Shown here: positions 27,283 through 36,499 of the stretch, one piece after another
Position numbering within the stretch: the stretch's first letter is position 1
Layout: each line of letters starts with the position of its first letter
Assembly: GCF_028748185.1 (NCBI RefSeq)
Contig: NZ_CP118164.1
Location: forward strand, 5,233,814-5,297,813
Direction of reading: 5' to 3'
Length of the DNA stretch: 64,000 bases
Source of the DNA: Bremerella sp. P1
Lineage (GTDB): Bacteria; Planctomycetota; Planctomycetia; Pirellulales; Pirellulaceae
Translations under genes and position numbers: made by a program
Notes under the pieces: model-generated
What the model was told of the DNA's origin: nothing
What the model saw: the letters and a program-made list of their open reading frames with translations, nothing else
Database searches by the model: none

Positions 27283-28257
27283 TTACCACTTCCAGTTCGG
27301 CTGGACTTCGGGATTCACAATGTTTGCCGCCGGCCACTGGCCGTTATGCAGGGCCATGATGTTCTCGGCAGCCATCGTAGCCATGGCTCGTTCCGATTCT
27401 AAATCCATCCCGGCCATATGTGGGGCGAGGATGACGTTGTCGAGTTTCAAAAGTGGATTGTCCGGTCGTGGTGGCTCGTCGTGAAAGACATCCAACCCCG
27501 CGGCAAGGACCTGCCCCGACTGAAGGGCTTCGGCCAAAGCCGCTTCGTCGACCAACCCTCCGCGGGACGTGTTGATGAGAACCATACCACGTTTCATTCG
27601 CTCAAGCGTTACGTGATTGATGATATTCGCGGTTTCTGGAGTGCACGGGGCGTGCAGACTGACGATGTCAGACTGGCTCCAAAGTCGATCGAGTGTCACC
27701 AGTTCAATTTCATCGTGTGGGGCCGCGACAGGGTCGTAGGCAATGACCTTCATACCGAGGCCGAGGGCTTTTTCGGCAACGCAGCGACCGATCAGGCCTA
27801 GTCCTAGAAGGCCTAGCGTTTGTCCTGCCAGTCGTGGCCAGCAGGTTCGTTTCCAATGCCCTTCGCGGACCTGGCGGTCACGTTCGATGACATTCCGAAA
27901 GATCGCAAATAGGAAGGCCAGCGTTTGCTCGGCTGCTGACTCGTGCAGAATGCCTGGTGTACGGCACACGACGATGTTGTTGGCGGTAGCCGCTTCCAGA
28001 TCGATTGAATCGAAGCCCACGCCTAGACGAGATAGGACTCGGACCGAGCACTTGTCGAGCAGATTTGCCGGATAGGGCTCGGTGCTGCACATTACCGCAT
28101 CGCAGCCGGCAAGTTGCTCGAGCAGGACGTCGGACCGGTTGAGATCGTGTTTTACGGGGTCGACAAAGCGAACCTCGTATCCGGCCTTGGTTAACAGGCC
28201 GTGATACTCCTGCTTGGGGAAGTGAAAGTGATCACCGGTAACCGCTACGGTAGGCAT
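27283..28257 (-). CDS. D-isomer-specific 2-hydroxyacid dehydrogenase (SerA-like)
   Basis: A 324-residue NAD-dependent dehydrogenase. I chose ATG 28257 because AGGAGG sits a few bases upstream on the minus strand and because MPTVAVTGDHF fits the family N-terminus. The NAD motif LLGLGLIGRCVAEKALGLGMKVIAYDP lies near residues 145-170. The catalytic Arg is in INTSRGGLVDEAAL and the catalytic His in LAPHMAG near the C-terminus. Members oxidise 3-phosphoglycerate or reduce glyoxylate, hydroxypyruvate or similar acids. It lacks the ACT domain of full-length SerA, so the substrate is left open. Confidence 0.88.
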   Translation of the reverse strand: MPTVAVTGDHFHFPKQEYHGLLTKAGYEVRFVDPVKHDLNRSDVLLEQLAGCDAVMCSTEPYPANLLDKCSVRVLSRLGVGFDSIDLEAATANNIVVCRTPGILHESAAEQTLAFLFAIFRNVIERDRQVREGHWKRTCWPRLAGQTLGLLGLGLIGRCVAEKALGLGMKVIAYDPVAAPHDEIELVTLDRLWSQSDIVSLHAPCTPETANIINHVTLERMKRGMVLINTSRGGLVDEAALAEALQSGQVLAAGLDVFHDEPPRPDNPLLKLDNVILAPHMAGMDLESERAMATMAAENIMALHNGQWPAANIVNPEVQPNWKW

Positions 28258-28382
28258 GATGCGTCCTCCTGGAAAAGATTGGGGCGTCGGGGACTGGGTG
28301 GGTGAACTTTCCAGAGATCGTCGCATCTCGTAAAATCGACGCAAGTCTTTTCTACTTCAGATGCTTGGAATTGGAACAATCG

Positions 28383-29639
28383 GTGAGTAAAACTCCCAGA
28401 ATATTTATCGTAGGTATTGGCGACGATGGTCTCGACGGGCTGACGAGCCAATCGATGAGGATCTTGGGCGATGCTCAAGTCATTATCGGAAACCCTCAGG
28501 TCCTGGTCCACGTCGAGAAGCTTGCCGCCGAAAAGGTCCCTGTAAGTGGCGACCTGACTGAAATCGTGGAAGCGTTGGAAAAGCACAGCGACAAAGATGT
28601 CGTTCTGTTAACCAGCGGCGATCCCTTGTTCTACGGCGTGTCGCGGTACCTGTGCGACAAGCTAGGCAAAGACCGCTTCCATGTCATTCCGCACGTCAGC
28701 AGTATGCAGTTGGCTTTTGCGCGAATTAAAGAAAGCTGGGACGATGCCCATCTGGCCAACCTGGCGAACCAGCCACTCGAATCAGTCGTGGCTGCTGCTC
28801 GGATTTCCGAAGCGATCGGTCTGTTCACGACCGAAGAGATCCCACCGCGGGAAGTTGCCAAGACGCTGCTGGGGCACGATCTCGACTACTTCCATGCCTA
28901 TGTTTGCGAAAACCTCGGTTCGCCCAACGAATGCGTCACGCAAGGTGATCTGAAAGAAATCAGCGAGCAAACGTTTGGCCCGCTCAACGTGATGATCCTC
29001 GTTCGCAAGCCAGACGTGCCGGATCGACCAATGTCGTTGGTGGGCAAGCGTAAGTTCGGTAACCCGGACGACGTCTTCCGTCAGGCCAAGCCCAAGCGTG
29101 GTCTGCTGACGCCGATGGAAGTTCGCTGCATTGCGCTTTCCCTGATGGACCTGGGCGACACGAGTGTCGTGTGGGACGTGGGTGCTGGTAGCGGAAGTGT
29201 CTCGATCGAAGCAGGCATGATCGCGGAAAACGGTTCGATCTATGCGATCGAAATGGATGCCGAAGACCATGGCCTGATTCGCGCCAACATCGAGGCCTTC
29301 GGCGTGAAGAACGTCCAGGCCGTGCTCGGGAAAGCTCCCGATGCCTGGGCCGATCTGCCCGATCCCGATTGTGTCTTCATTGGCGGAACCGGTCGCCAGG
29401 TTCGCGGTATCTGTGAACAGGCCATGACCCGAATTAAGCCGGGCGGGCGAATCGTTTGTAACCTCAGCAGCATCGAAAACCTGGCCGAAGTCCACCAACT
29501 GTTCGACAACGAGATGGAATCGGCCAAGGTCACGATGGTGAACATCTCGCACGCGACCTACCAACTGGAACGCCACCGCTTCGAGGCCTCGAACCCAACG
29601 TTTTTGGTGAGTGCTAAGAAGCCGCTGAAGAAGAGCTAA
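28383..29639 (+). CDS. cobL: Precorrin-6Y C5,15-methyltransferase (CbiE-CbiT fusion)
   Basis: A bifunctional cobalamin enzyme of about 418 residues. The N-terminal half, from PRIFIVGIGDDGLDGLT through LLTSGDPLFYGVSRYL, is the tetrapyrrole methylase fold of CbiE. The C-terminal half, about 245-415, has the class I SAM fold of CbiT (VWDVGAGSGSVSIEAGMIAENG). Together they methylate C5 and C15 and decarboxylate the side chain of the corrin precursor. I favour the GTG at 28383 because the longer frame from 28302 adds 27 unmatched residues. No other cob/cbi gene is adjacent. It is divergent from the dehydrogenase gene, with a short shared promoter space. Confidence 0.93.
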   Translation: MSKTPRIFIVGIGDDGLDGLTSQSMRILGDAQVIIGNPQVLVHVEKLAAEKVPVSGDLTEIVEALEKHSDKDVVLLTSGDPLFYGVSRYLCDKLGKDRFHVIPHVSSMQLAFARIKESWDDAHLANLANQPLESVVAAARISEAIGLFTTEEIPPREVAKTLLGHDLDYFHAYVCENLGSPNECVTQGDLKEISEQTFGPLNVMILVRKPDVPDRPMSLVGKRKFGNPDDVFRQAKPKRGLLTPMEVRCIALSLMDLGDTSVVWDVGAGSGSVSIEAGMIAENGSIYAIEMDAEDHGLIRANIEAFGVKNVQAVLGKAPDAWADLPDPDCVFIGGTGRQVRGICEQAMTRIKPGGRIVCNLSSIENLAEVHQLFDNEMESAKVTMVNISHATYQLERHRFEASNPTFLVSAKKPLKKS

Positions 29640-29652
29640 TAACCTCTTGTTG

Positions 29653-29674
29653 CCTCTCCCCTTAGTGGGAGAGG
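29653..29674. repeat. CCTCTCCC-type palindrome
   Basis: CCTCTCCC (29653-29660) and GGGAGAGG (29667-29674) flank six bases in the gap after cobL. It is one of a family found in several intergenic spaces of this window. Confidence 0.7.
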
Positions 29675-29695
29675 TAGCGGAGAAGAGAGAATCCG

Positions 29696-30487
29696 TTGAC
29701 TGTTGACGTAGAAAAAGAATATCCCCAGATCGAAATCCTGGCTGTGGGTGCCCATCCCGACGACGTCGAAATTGCCTGTGGCGGAACGCTTGCTAAGCTG
29801 GCCGATCTGGGGCATTCAGTGGGGATCATCGATCTGACCGATGGCGAACCCACGCCTCGTTCGCCTGACCCGGAAACACGCTTGGCCGAAGCTGCCGAAG
29901 CCGCCAAGGTGCTGGGTGTGCAGAAGCGAATCACGCTCGATCTACCCAATCGGAAGCTGTTCGACAGCTTTGAAGCACGCGTTGCCCTGGCGAAAGAGTT
30001 TCGCAAGTACCGTCCCAAGGTCGTGATCGGGTTTGGGGATCGTACGCCGATGGCTTCGCCAGATCATTGGCAGGCCATGCAGATCACCGATGCGGCGGTC
30101 TTCTATTCGCGGCTGACGAAGTGGGACGACAAGTTCGATCACTTGCCGGTGCATACGATTGGCCGGCAGTTGTACTATAAGATCGCTTTCGAGCCGATCA
30201 ACAAGCTGGATGCTCCCGGCAGCTTTGTGCACGACATTACCGATTGCCTGGAGCGGAAGCTGGAAAGCATTCGCTGCTACCAGACACAGTTTCCCGAAGA
30301 GAAGGCGTACGTCTTTGAACGCGTGAAGGGGGCTGCGGTCTACCTGGGGGCCACGGCTGGTTACGGGGCCGGCGAGCTGTTCTATACGACGCGGGCCATC
30401 GGGACGCCAGACATGATGCAGCTGTTGTACCCTGGCGATCGGGTCTATACCGAGCGGTACTTACGCAACACAACCAGCGTCGAGTGA
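29696..30487 (+). CDS. bshB1: PIG-L family deacetylase, BshB1-like
   Basis: A 263-residue zinc deacetylase, with a TTG start at 29696 preceded by AGAAGAGAGA. The metal-binding [17 protein letters not shown] lies near the N-terminus, followed by [28 protein letters not shown], which closely follows the BshB1 branch. [20 protein letters not shown] carries the third metal ligand. BshB1 removes the acetyl group from GlcNAc-malate in bacillithiol synthesis. Other LMW-thiol or sugar substrates are possible, and no bshA or bshC gene is visible in the window. Its 3' end overlaps the convergent rluD by 43 bases. Confidence 0.82.
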   Translation: MTVDVEKEYPQIEILAVGAHPDDVEIACGGTLAKLADLGHSVGIIDLTDGEPTPRSPDPETRLAEAAEAAKVLGVQKRITLDLPNRKLFDSFEARVALAKEFRKYRPKVVIGFGDRTPMASPDHWQAMQITDAAVFYSRLTKWDDKFDHLPVHTIGRQLYYKIAFEPINKLDAPGSFVHDITDCLERKLESIRCYQTQFPEEKAYVFERVKGAAVYLGATAGYGAGELFYTTRAIGTPDMMQLLYPGDRVYTERYLRNTTSVE

Positions 30488-31401
30488 AGGTCTTCAGGGA
30501 TCGGCGCCTTGAATTCGAGCGGTTCGCCGGTCACGGGATGATTAATCTTCAGGCGGTGAGCATGCAGGGCGGTTCGCGAAAGAACTATCTGCTCGTCATC
30601 CGTTCGTGCAATTTCCCCAAGCGTGATGCGGGCTTGGTTTCCATACGCGCGATCGCACAGCACCGGATGCTTGATATGGGCCAGGTGCACACGGATCTGG
30701 TGGGTGCGGCCGGTCTTGGGGAAGACTTTGAACGCCGCGAAGCCGTCAAATCGCTCGGCGACTTCATAGAATGTCTTCGCCTCTTTCGCTTCCGGATCGT
30801 CCCGCACGATTGACATCCGCTCACGAAAACGAGGATGCGGCCCGATTGGTTCGTTGATCACGTCTCGGTCGCGGTCAGGGCAGTTAGCGACGATGGCGAA
30901 GTATTCTTTCTCGGTGATCCGGTCGGCAAACTGCTGCGTGAGGGCCTCGTGGGCTTCGTTGTTCTTGGCGATCACCAGCACGCCGCTCGTATCGCGGTCG
31001 AGCCGATGGACGATGCCTGGGCGTGACGCCCCGCCGATGTCGCTCAGTTGGCTGAACTTCGCGATCAGTGCCGCGGTCAACGTACCGTCCCAGTGGCCCT
31101 TGGCCGGGTGCGTGACCATGCCTGGGGGCTTGTTGATAGCCGCCAGGTGCTCGTCCTGATACAGAATGTCCAGGTCGACATTCTCCGGCGTTTGTTCTTC
31201 CTGCCGGGCATTGATCTCGGGGTACTCGACGACATCGCCGATGCGCAGCTTGTACGATGGCTTCATGGCCTGATCGTTGATGGTGACCTGGCCTTCGTCG
31301 ATCGCTTCGCGTACCTGGGCTCGGCTCGCCTTTTTAATGCGGCGGGTTACGAATTGATCGAGCCGCTGACCGGCGTCTGTTTTGTCGACCGTGTATCGCA
31401 T
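30445..31401 (-). CDS. rluD: RluA/RluD family 23S rRNA pseudouridine synthase
   Basis: A 318-residue pseudouridine synthase with an N-terminal S4 RNA-binding domain (about 13-75, [29 protein letters not shown]) and a catalytic domain. The catalytic Asp lies in [16 protein letters not shown], and [26 protein letters not shown] is also typical. The S4 domain plus overall length point to RluD (23S helix 69), though RluC-like targets cannot be excluded. It is convergent with the BshB1-like gene. A terminator separates it from the upstream repeat-protein gene. Confidence 0.92.
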   Translation of the reverse strand: MRYTVDKTDAGQRLDQFVTRRIKKASRAQVREAIDEGQVTINDQAMKPSYKLRIGDVVEYPEINARQEEQTPENVDLDILYQDEHLAAINKPPGMVTHPAKGHWDGTLTAALIAKFSQLSDIGGASRPGIVHRLDRDTSGVLVIAKNNEAHEALTQQFADRITEKEYFAIVANCPDRDRDVINEPIGPHPRFRERMSIVRDDPEAKEAKTFYEVAERFDGFAAFKVFPKTGRTHQIRVHLAHIKHPVLCDRAYGNQARITLGEIARTDDEQIVLSRTALHAHRLKINHPVTGEPLEFKAPIPEDLHSTLVVLRKYRSV

Positions 31402-31406
31402 GAAAT

Positions 31407-31449
31407 GACACTCAAGAAAGAAAGCATGGCCACCGGAAAGTGGCCATGC
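31407..31449 (-). terminator. Rho-independent terminator on the minus strand
   Basis: GCATGGCCAC (31424-31433) pairs exactly with GTGGCCATGC (31440-31449). On the minus strand it is followed by TTTCTTTCTTGAG. It ends the transcript of the gene at 31489-32541 before rluD. Confidence 0.88.
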
Positions 31450-31488
31450 AGATATTTTATCGCGTGGACTGCCGAAGGGGAGGAGCTC

Positions 31489-32541
31489 TTATTCGGCGTT
31501 CTCTTCCGCGGCTTCTTCCTTGGCTGGTTCCTCTTCAGCAGGCTTTTCTTCCGCAGGAGCTTCTTCCGCGGATTCGGCCATTGGCTTAGCGGCTTCTTCA
31601 GTCGTCGCCGCGGGCTTGTCTTCTTCGCCCATCGGCTCAGCAGGCTTTTCGGCAGCTTCCTTTTCCTTTTCGGTGAAGGAAGATGGCTTCGGAGCAGGAC
31701 CTTCGCCGTCAGCGCCCTTCAGGTCCATGCTGGGTGTGAAGAGGGGATCGCTGCCTGCGCCTGGCTTAGAAGCGCCTGGTGTATCGAACAGGCCGCCGCC
31801 TGGGGCTTCCAGGTTCATGTCCATGCCTGGCAGTCCGCCTTCCAGCGGAGCCCGGTTCTCGCGTTCGACTTCCGCGGCCCGAGCAGCAAAGTCTTGATCG
31901 CGGTACCAGGCGTAGAAACCGTCAACCCCTTGATTGTTGAGACGCTTGATGCGTTCTTCCGCCAGCATTGAGGTGTTGGTGTCTGGCCAGATAACCAGGA
32001 TTTCTTCGTAGTTGGTTTTGGCCTTACCCAGGGATTCCTTGGTAGCTTGCAGTTCGTAAGCTTCGGCCATACCCCATAGGGCTTTCACCTTGAGAACCGG
32101 CAGGTCAGCCGAGTCGTAAACCTTCTGGAACGACTTCAAAGCTCGCTCGATATCGGCAGCAGCCGATTGAGGATCACTGAACGCCAAGTCGCTGGCTTGT
32201 GTCAGGTTTTGTTGACCGTAGAAGTACTCGGCCCACAATGCAGGACGCGAAGTACCGAAATCGGTCGAGAGCGTAGCGAATTCCTGAGCAACTTCCTGGC
32301 GTTTGACATCGTCTTCGCCGACGCGGAACGACTGGTCGAGTGTCGAATAAACGGCACTCCACTCTTCGTTCTTTACGACGCCGCTATCGGTATTCAGGAT
32401 GACATAACCAACGAACGCCAGCAAAATCGCTAACGCGACCCCGCCGATCATCGTCGCGTGGGGTTTGGCTTGTTCCAGAATACCTTCGAGAAAGTGAGCC
32501 AGGGAATTCTCTTGAATTTCGTGCCGACGTTCCGACTTCAT
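31489..32541 (-). CDS. Membrane-anchored TPR-like protein with acidic tail
   Basis: A 350-residue protein of no assigned function. A short charged N-terminus is followed by one transmembrane helix at about residues 31-50 (MIGGVALAILLAFVGYVIL). A helical region at about 60-215 resembles the tetratricopeptide-like YfgM/TPR_21 layout (WAEYFYGQ..., LKVKALWGMAEAYELQA). The last 100 residues are rich in Glu, Ala and Pro (repeats of AEEKPAEEEPAKEEAAEE) and should be disordered. The topology suggests a small cytoplasmic head and a large outer domain. It may act as a chaperone or scaffold at the membrane; this is inference only. Confidence 0.72.
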   Translation of the reverse strand: MKSERRHEIQENSLAHFLEGILEQAKPHATMIGGVALAILLAFVGYVILNTDSGVVKNEEWSAVYSTLDQSFRVGEDDVKRQEVAQEFATLSTDFGTSRPALWAEYFYGQQNLTQASDLAFSDPQSAAADIERALKSFQKVYDSADLPVLKVKALWGMAEAYELQATKESLGKAKTNYEEILVIWPDTNTSMLAEERIKRLNNQGVDGFYAWYRDQDFAARAAEVERENRAPLEGGLPGMDMNLEAPGGGLFDTPGASKPGAGSDPLFTPSMDLKGADGEGPAPKPSSFTEKEKEAAEKPAEPMGEEDKPAATTEEAAKPMAESAEEAPAEEKPAEEEPAKEEAAEENAE

Positions 32542-32864
32542 CGCTGATTTAACGCTTTAAGAGTGGGGCCTGCGGGAAACGCCGTCGCAGCGTGATTGCT
32601 ACTAAAGCGTTTCATATAAAATGCTTACAAACAAGCGACTGAGTATAGGAGAATGCGGCAAAAAGCGTCAATAGCACTGCCGTCACACCGCACGGGACGT
32701 CATTGCAGCATTTAGGAAAGACAGGGATGATGGAGGGGCTTCGCTTTTGCTCATAACCGACGCCTGTGGTAGTTGTGTTGCGACCATGGTCCAGTCAAAA
32801 CCCCTCACCCTAACCCTCTCCCCTCAGGGGCGAGGGGACAAGAACTATCGTTGAGGAGAAGATC
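32542..32864. other. Divergent intergenic region with palindrome repeat
   Basis: About 320 bases between the TPR-like gene (minus) and mch (plus), so it should hold both promoters and the start of the long oleC/FAS block transcript. A CCCTCTCCCCT/AGGGGCGAGGG palindrome lies at 32814-32836, shortly before the mch start. AT-rich bases near 32610-32660 could serve as the minus-strand promoter. Confidence 0.45.
32814..32836. repeat. CCTCTCCC-type palindrome
   Basis: CCCTCTCCCCT and AGGGGCGAGGG flank a single C, preceded by CCCCTCACCCTAA. This is the longest form of the family in the window, and it lies only about 28 bases upstream of the mch start. Confidence 0.75.
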
Positions 32865-33812
32865 TTGGAATTAAACCAGCGGGCACATGCCCTGGTACAG
32901 CCGATTATTGAAACCCCACGAGAAATCGGAGCGGAACTGGTTCAGCTTGAATGCGGGGCCAAAGTCCTGGATTTGGGGGTGACTGCAGGTCGAGGGGGAT
33001 TGGAAGCAGGCCGTCAGATGGCTGAGATCTGCCTGGCTGGGCTGGGGGAAGTGTCGTTCTCGTTGGGGGATGCCCCGGGCACGCGGACGTTTGTCAACGT
33101 ATGCACCGATCGCCCCGAAATGGCCTGTATTGCTTCGCAGTACGCCGGCTGGCAGATCAAAACCGAGAATTTCTTCGGAATGGGATCGGGGCCGATGCGG
33201 GTAAAAGCCGCCAAAGAGCCCGTCATTCAAGAGCTGAACCTGACCGATGATTACCCCGTTGCGATCGGCATTCTGGAGACGTCTCAGCTTCCGGGAGATG
33301 AAGTTTGTCAGAAAATCGCCGCCGACTGCCATGTGGACCCGAAGAACCTAGTCCTGCTGGTGGCTCGAACAGCCAGCATCGCAGGCCACGTCCAAGTGGT
33401 TGCCCGGAGCGTGGAAACGTGTCTCCACAAGTTGCACGAGCTGAAGTTCGATCTCTCGAAGATCGCCAGTGGCTTCGGGGCTGCCCCGCTGCCGCCGATT
33501 GCCGCCGACGATGTGGTGGGTATCGGCCGTACGAACGATGCCATCTTATACGGTGGCATGGTGACGTTGTGGGTAAACGAAATCTCGGGGCGACTACGCG
33601 AGTTCGGCGAGAAATTGCCCAGCGGAACGTCTTCGATGTACGGGCAGCCGTTTGAAAAGATTCTGCGTGACGCCAAGTTCGACTTCTACCAAATCGACCC
33701 GCTGCTGTTCAGCCCGGCGGAAGTTTGCCTGGTGAGTCTGCAAGATGGCAAATCAACGATCTTTGGCCAGCGGAACCTGGAAGTGCTCGCCAAGTCGTTT
33801 GGGCAAGGTTAA
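32865..33812 (+). CDS. mch: Methenyltetrahydromethanopterin cyclohydrolase
   Basis: A 315-residue protein matching Mch throughout. It starts at TTG 32865 with GAGGAGA upstream. Family segments include GVTAGRGGLEAGRQMAEICLAGLG, FFGMGSGPMRVKAAKEP, VLLVARTASIAGHVQVVARSVETCLHKL and the C-terminal FYQIDPLLFSPAEV. Mch converts methenyl-H4MPT to formyl-H4MPT, a step in formaldehyde oxidation in methylotrophs and planctomycetes. The next gene, a RimK-like ATP-grasp enzyme, is a known companion of mch in such clusters. No other C1 gene lies here. It begins the long same-strand run to 44.5 kb. Confidence 0.95.
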   Translation: MELNQRAHALVQPIIETPREIGAELVQLECGAKVLDLGVTAGRGGLEAGRQMAEICLAGLGEVSFSLGDAPGTRTFVNVCTDRPEMACIASQYAGWQIKTENFFGMGSGPMRVKAAKEPVIQELNLTDDYPVAIGILETSQLPGDEVCQKIAADCHVDPKNLVLLVARTASIAGHVQVVARSVETCLHKLHELKFDLSKIASGFGAAPLPPIAADDVVGIGRTNDAILYGGMVTLWVNEISGRLREFGEKLPSGTSSMYGQPFEKILRDAKFDFYQIDPLLFSPAEVCLVSLQDGKSTIFGQRNLEVLAKSFGQG

Positions 33813-33820
33813 TCGCGGCG

Positions 33821-34765
33821 ATGGATCGAATTGCACGACTACCACGCATCGGCGTGTTGGCCAACGAAGATAGCTGGTATTTCCAGGACCTGCAGCGAGC
33901 GGCGACGGGCAAAGCCAATGTCGAGCGTCTGGAATTCTCGGCTCTGCAGTCCCGTATTGGCGGTGGCGAGTCGATCTCGGCCGATACGATGTTGTCGGAA
34001 AACTTCGACGCGGTAATTGTTCGCTCGATGCCGCCGGGTTCGCTGGAACAGGTCGTGTTTCGGATGGACGCCTTGGCTGGGCTCGAGCGGCAAGGCGTGC
34101 TGATCATCAACCCGCCGAAGTCGATGGAATTGGCGATCGATAAGTACCTCTCTCTTTCCAAACTATCGGCCGCAGGCTATCGAGTCCCCGAGACGCATGT
34201 CTGTCAGACCTGGCAAGATGCGATGGTCGCTTTTGAAGCGATGGGACCCTCGGTGGTGGTGAAGCCGATCTTCGGCGGAGAAGGGCGGGGTATCATGCGG
34301 GTCGAGGATGCCGATCTTGCGCATCGCGTCTTTAAGACCCTGCAGCAGATGGGGCAGATTATTTACCTACAAAGGTTTGTTCCTCACCCTGGCTATGATC
34401 TTCGCGTGTTGGTGCTGGGCGATACTATGTGGGGCATGCGGCGGACCTCGGCCGACAGTTGGCGGACGAACCTCAGTCGAGGTGCCAGCGCCACCCCAGA
34501 GTCGATTCCCGATGAGGTCGCACAGGTGGCACTTCAGGCGGTAAAGACGCTCGATCTGGACATCGCTGGGCTTGACTTTTTGCCGGACGGCGAAGGGGGC
34601 TGGTATTTACTGGAAGCCAACGCTGTCCCAGGATGGAAAGGGCTTTCGGCGGCATGCGACGTGGATGTCGCGGCGAAGCTCGTGGATTACGTGGTGGCCA
34701 AAATTGCCGCAAAACGTCCCTCGAACCCTCTCCCGTCAGGGACCATTGGACCAGAGAGAAGCTAA
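33821..34765 (+). CDS. RimK-like ATP-grasp ligase (H4MPT-associated type)
   Basis: A 314-residue ATP-grasp protein starting at ATG 33821, eight bases after mch. The ATP-binding domain has PSVVVKPIFGGEGRGIMRVED at about 145-165, QRFVPHPGYDLRVLVLGD, and a metal-binding end AGLDFLPDGEGGWYLLEANAVPGW. This branch is close to the ribosomal-S6-modifying RimK family and to MptN-like enzymes that add glutamate to H4MPT or F420. The mch neighbour favours a role in H4MPT synthesis. The last residues (NPLPSGTIGPERS) are encoded within a CCTCTCCC-type palindrome. The stop codon abuts the oleC start. Confidence 0.82.
   Translation: MDRIARLPRIGVLANEDSWYFQDLQRAATGKANVERLEFSALQSRIGGGESISADTMLSENFDAVIVRSMPPGSLEQVVFRMDALAGLERQGVLIINPPKSMELAIDKYLSLSKLSAAGYRVPETHVCQTWQDAMVAFEAMGPSVVVKPIFGGEGRGIMRVEDADLAHRVFKTLQQMGQIIYLQRFVPHPGYDLRVLVLGDTMWGMRRTSADSWRTNLSRGASATPESIPDEVAQVALQAVKTLDLDIAGLDFLPDGEGGWYLLEANAVPGWKGLSAACDVDVAAKLVDYVVAKIAAKRPSNPLPSGTIGPERS
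34726..34745. repeat. CCTCTCCC-type palindrome inside the end of a gene
   Basis: CCCTCTCCC and CAGGGA form a short hairpin inside the 3' end of the ATP-grasp gene. It resembles the intergenic palindrome family, and CCAGAGAGAAG follows, like the tail of other copies. The element seems to have supplied the last residues of the protein. Confidence 0.55.
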
Positions 34766-36454
34766 ATGGCGGATGCCACGATGATATCGACCGTTTTCAA
34801 TGTGGGATTGCTACTGGATGAAGTGGCGACGACCAGGCCCGACGCAACCGCGATTGCCGTTGCTGGAAAGCGAGATGGCCAGGGAAATCGGCAGTACGAT
34901 TCGATCACGTTCGCCAAGCTCGCAGAGGACAGCACGATCATCGCGGCGGGATTGTCGCAGATGGGAGTCGTCCCTGGCACGCGACTGGCACTGATGGTCC
35001 GCCCCGGAATCGATTTTGTTTCGCTCGTATTTGCACTGTTCAAGGTCGGGGCCGTCAGCATCTTGATCGACCCCGGCATGGGGAAGAAGAATGTCCTGTC
35101 CTGTCTCGATCAGGTCAAGCCAGAAGGGTTTGTGGGCATTCCGATTGTCCATGCCGTTCGCAAGCTGTGCGGACGGCGTTACCGCGACGCCAAGCTGAAC
35201 GTGACGGTCGGTCGCACATGGTTCTGGGGAGGTGCGACGCTTGAGCAGCTTCGCCAAACCGATGTCGGGGACTTTCAGCCGTTCGCCGCGACTGCGGATG
35301 ATAAAGCGGCCATCATCTTCACGTCCGGAAGTACGGGGCCTCCCAAGGGTGTTGAGTTCCGGCATGAAGGATTTCGCCGCCAAGTGCAGTTCATTCAAGA
35401 ACGATATGACATTCAACCAGGCGACATCGATGTGCCAGGCTTTCCGCTGTTTGGTTTGTTCAACAGCGCGATGGGGGTGACCTCGGTCATCCCCGATATG
35501 GATTTCAGCCGCCCTGCGACGGTCGATCCGCGAAACATCCTGGAAGCGGTCGCCGATTGGGAAGCGACCCAGTCCTTCGCATCGCCAGCGGTATGGAATG
35601 CCGTCGGCCAGTTCTGCGAACGAGAGAACCTCTGGATGCCGTCTCTCAAACGCGTGCTTTCGGCTGGGGCTCCGGTTCCTCCGCATGTGCTGCGGCGTAT
35701 GAAGAAGGCAGCTCCGAATGCTGAGATGTACACGCCGTACGGAGCAACTGAAGCACTACCTGTGGCTTCGATCTCGGCCAGCGAGGTATTGGGCGAAACG
35801 ATCGAGCGTTCCAATGAAGGGGGCGGTACTTGCGTTGGGTCGCGTTTCGAGGGGATCGATTGGCAGGTGATCGCTATTTCAGACGAAGCCATCGAAACGG
35901 TCGAACAGGTCAATCCGCTTCCACGCGGGGAAATTGGCGAGCTGATTGTCCGCGGTCCTGTGATTACGCGGCGATACGCGACCAGTGACGAGGCGACGCG
36001 TCTTTCCAAGATCTACGATGGGGACGCCGTGTGGCATCGGATGGGAGACGTCGGCTATCTCGATACGCAGGACCGTTTCTGGTTTTGTGGCCGTAAGTCG
36101 CATCGCCTGGAAACGGCCGAAGGCTCGATGTTCACAATTCCGGTCGAATCGATCTTCAATACACACGAAAAAATCTTTCGTAGTGCGTTGGTTGGGATGG
36201 GTGAGCCTGGGGAGCAAATCCCTGTTGTCATCGTTCAGCCGTGGCCTGGGATGTACCCCGATACGCCGCAAGAGATTGACCAACTGATGGACCAACTACG
36301 GGAAATCGGCAATAAAAACGCATTGACCGAGCGAATAGAACATTTCCTGCTGCATCCCAATTTTCCGGTAGATGTACGGCACAATTCGAAGATTTTCCGC
36401 GAAAAATTGAAGGTTTGGGCTGAGGAGCGGCTCGAATCGGTCCTGCCGCATTAA
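34766..36454 (+). CDS. oleC: OleC-type beta-lactone synthetase (acyl-AMP ligase family)
   Basis: A 562-residue ANL-superfamily enzyme. The adenylation motif FTSGSTGPPKG lies at about residues 185-195. YTPYGATEALPVASI (about 327-341) and the C-terminal hinge near GDVGYLDTQDRFWFCGRKSHRLET follow. The sequence fits OleC better than a general acyl-CoA ligase, notably in PVESIFNTHEKIFRSALVG. OleC turns a 2-alkyl-3-hydroxyalkanoic acid into a beta-lactone using ATP, which OleB then decarboxylates to a cis-olefin. Its partner oleD lies one gene downstream, while oleA and oleB are missing here. The start codon touches the stop codon of the ATP-grasp gene, so translation is probably coupled. Confidence 0.87.
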   Translation: MADATMISTVFNVGLLLDEVATTRPDATAIAVAGKRDGQGNRQYDSITFAKLAEDSTIIAAGLSQMGVVPGTRLALMVRPGIDFVSLVFALFKVGAVSILIDPGMGKKNVLSCLDQVKPEGFVGIPIVHAVRKLCGRRYRDAKLNVTVGRTWFWGGATLEQLRQTDVGDFQPFAATADDKAAIIFTSGSTGPPKGVEFRHEGFRRQVQFIQERYDIQPGDIDVPGFPLFGLFNSAMGVTSVIPDMDFSRPATVDPRNILEAVADWEATQSFASPAVWNAVGQFCERENLWMPSLKRVLSAGAPVPPHVLRRMKKAAPNAEMYTPYGATEALPVASISASEVLGETIERSNEGGGTCVGSRFEGIDWQVIAISDEAIETVEQVNPLPRGEIGELIVRGPVITRRYATSDEATRLSKIYDGDAVWHRMGDVGYLDTQDRFWFCGRKSHRLETAEGSMFTIPVESIFNTHEKIFRSALVGMGEPGEQIPVVIVQPWPGMYPDTPQEIDQLMDQLREIGNKNALTERIEHFLLHPNFPVDVRHNSKIFREKLKVWAEERLESVLPH

Positions 36455-36499
36455 ACTACTGCTGACCCCTTGTCTGTCGATCGAAGGCTTTTCCAACCT

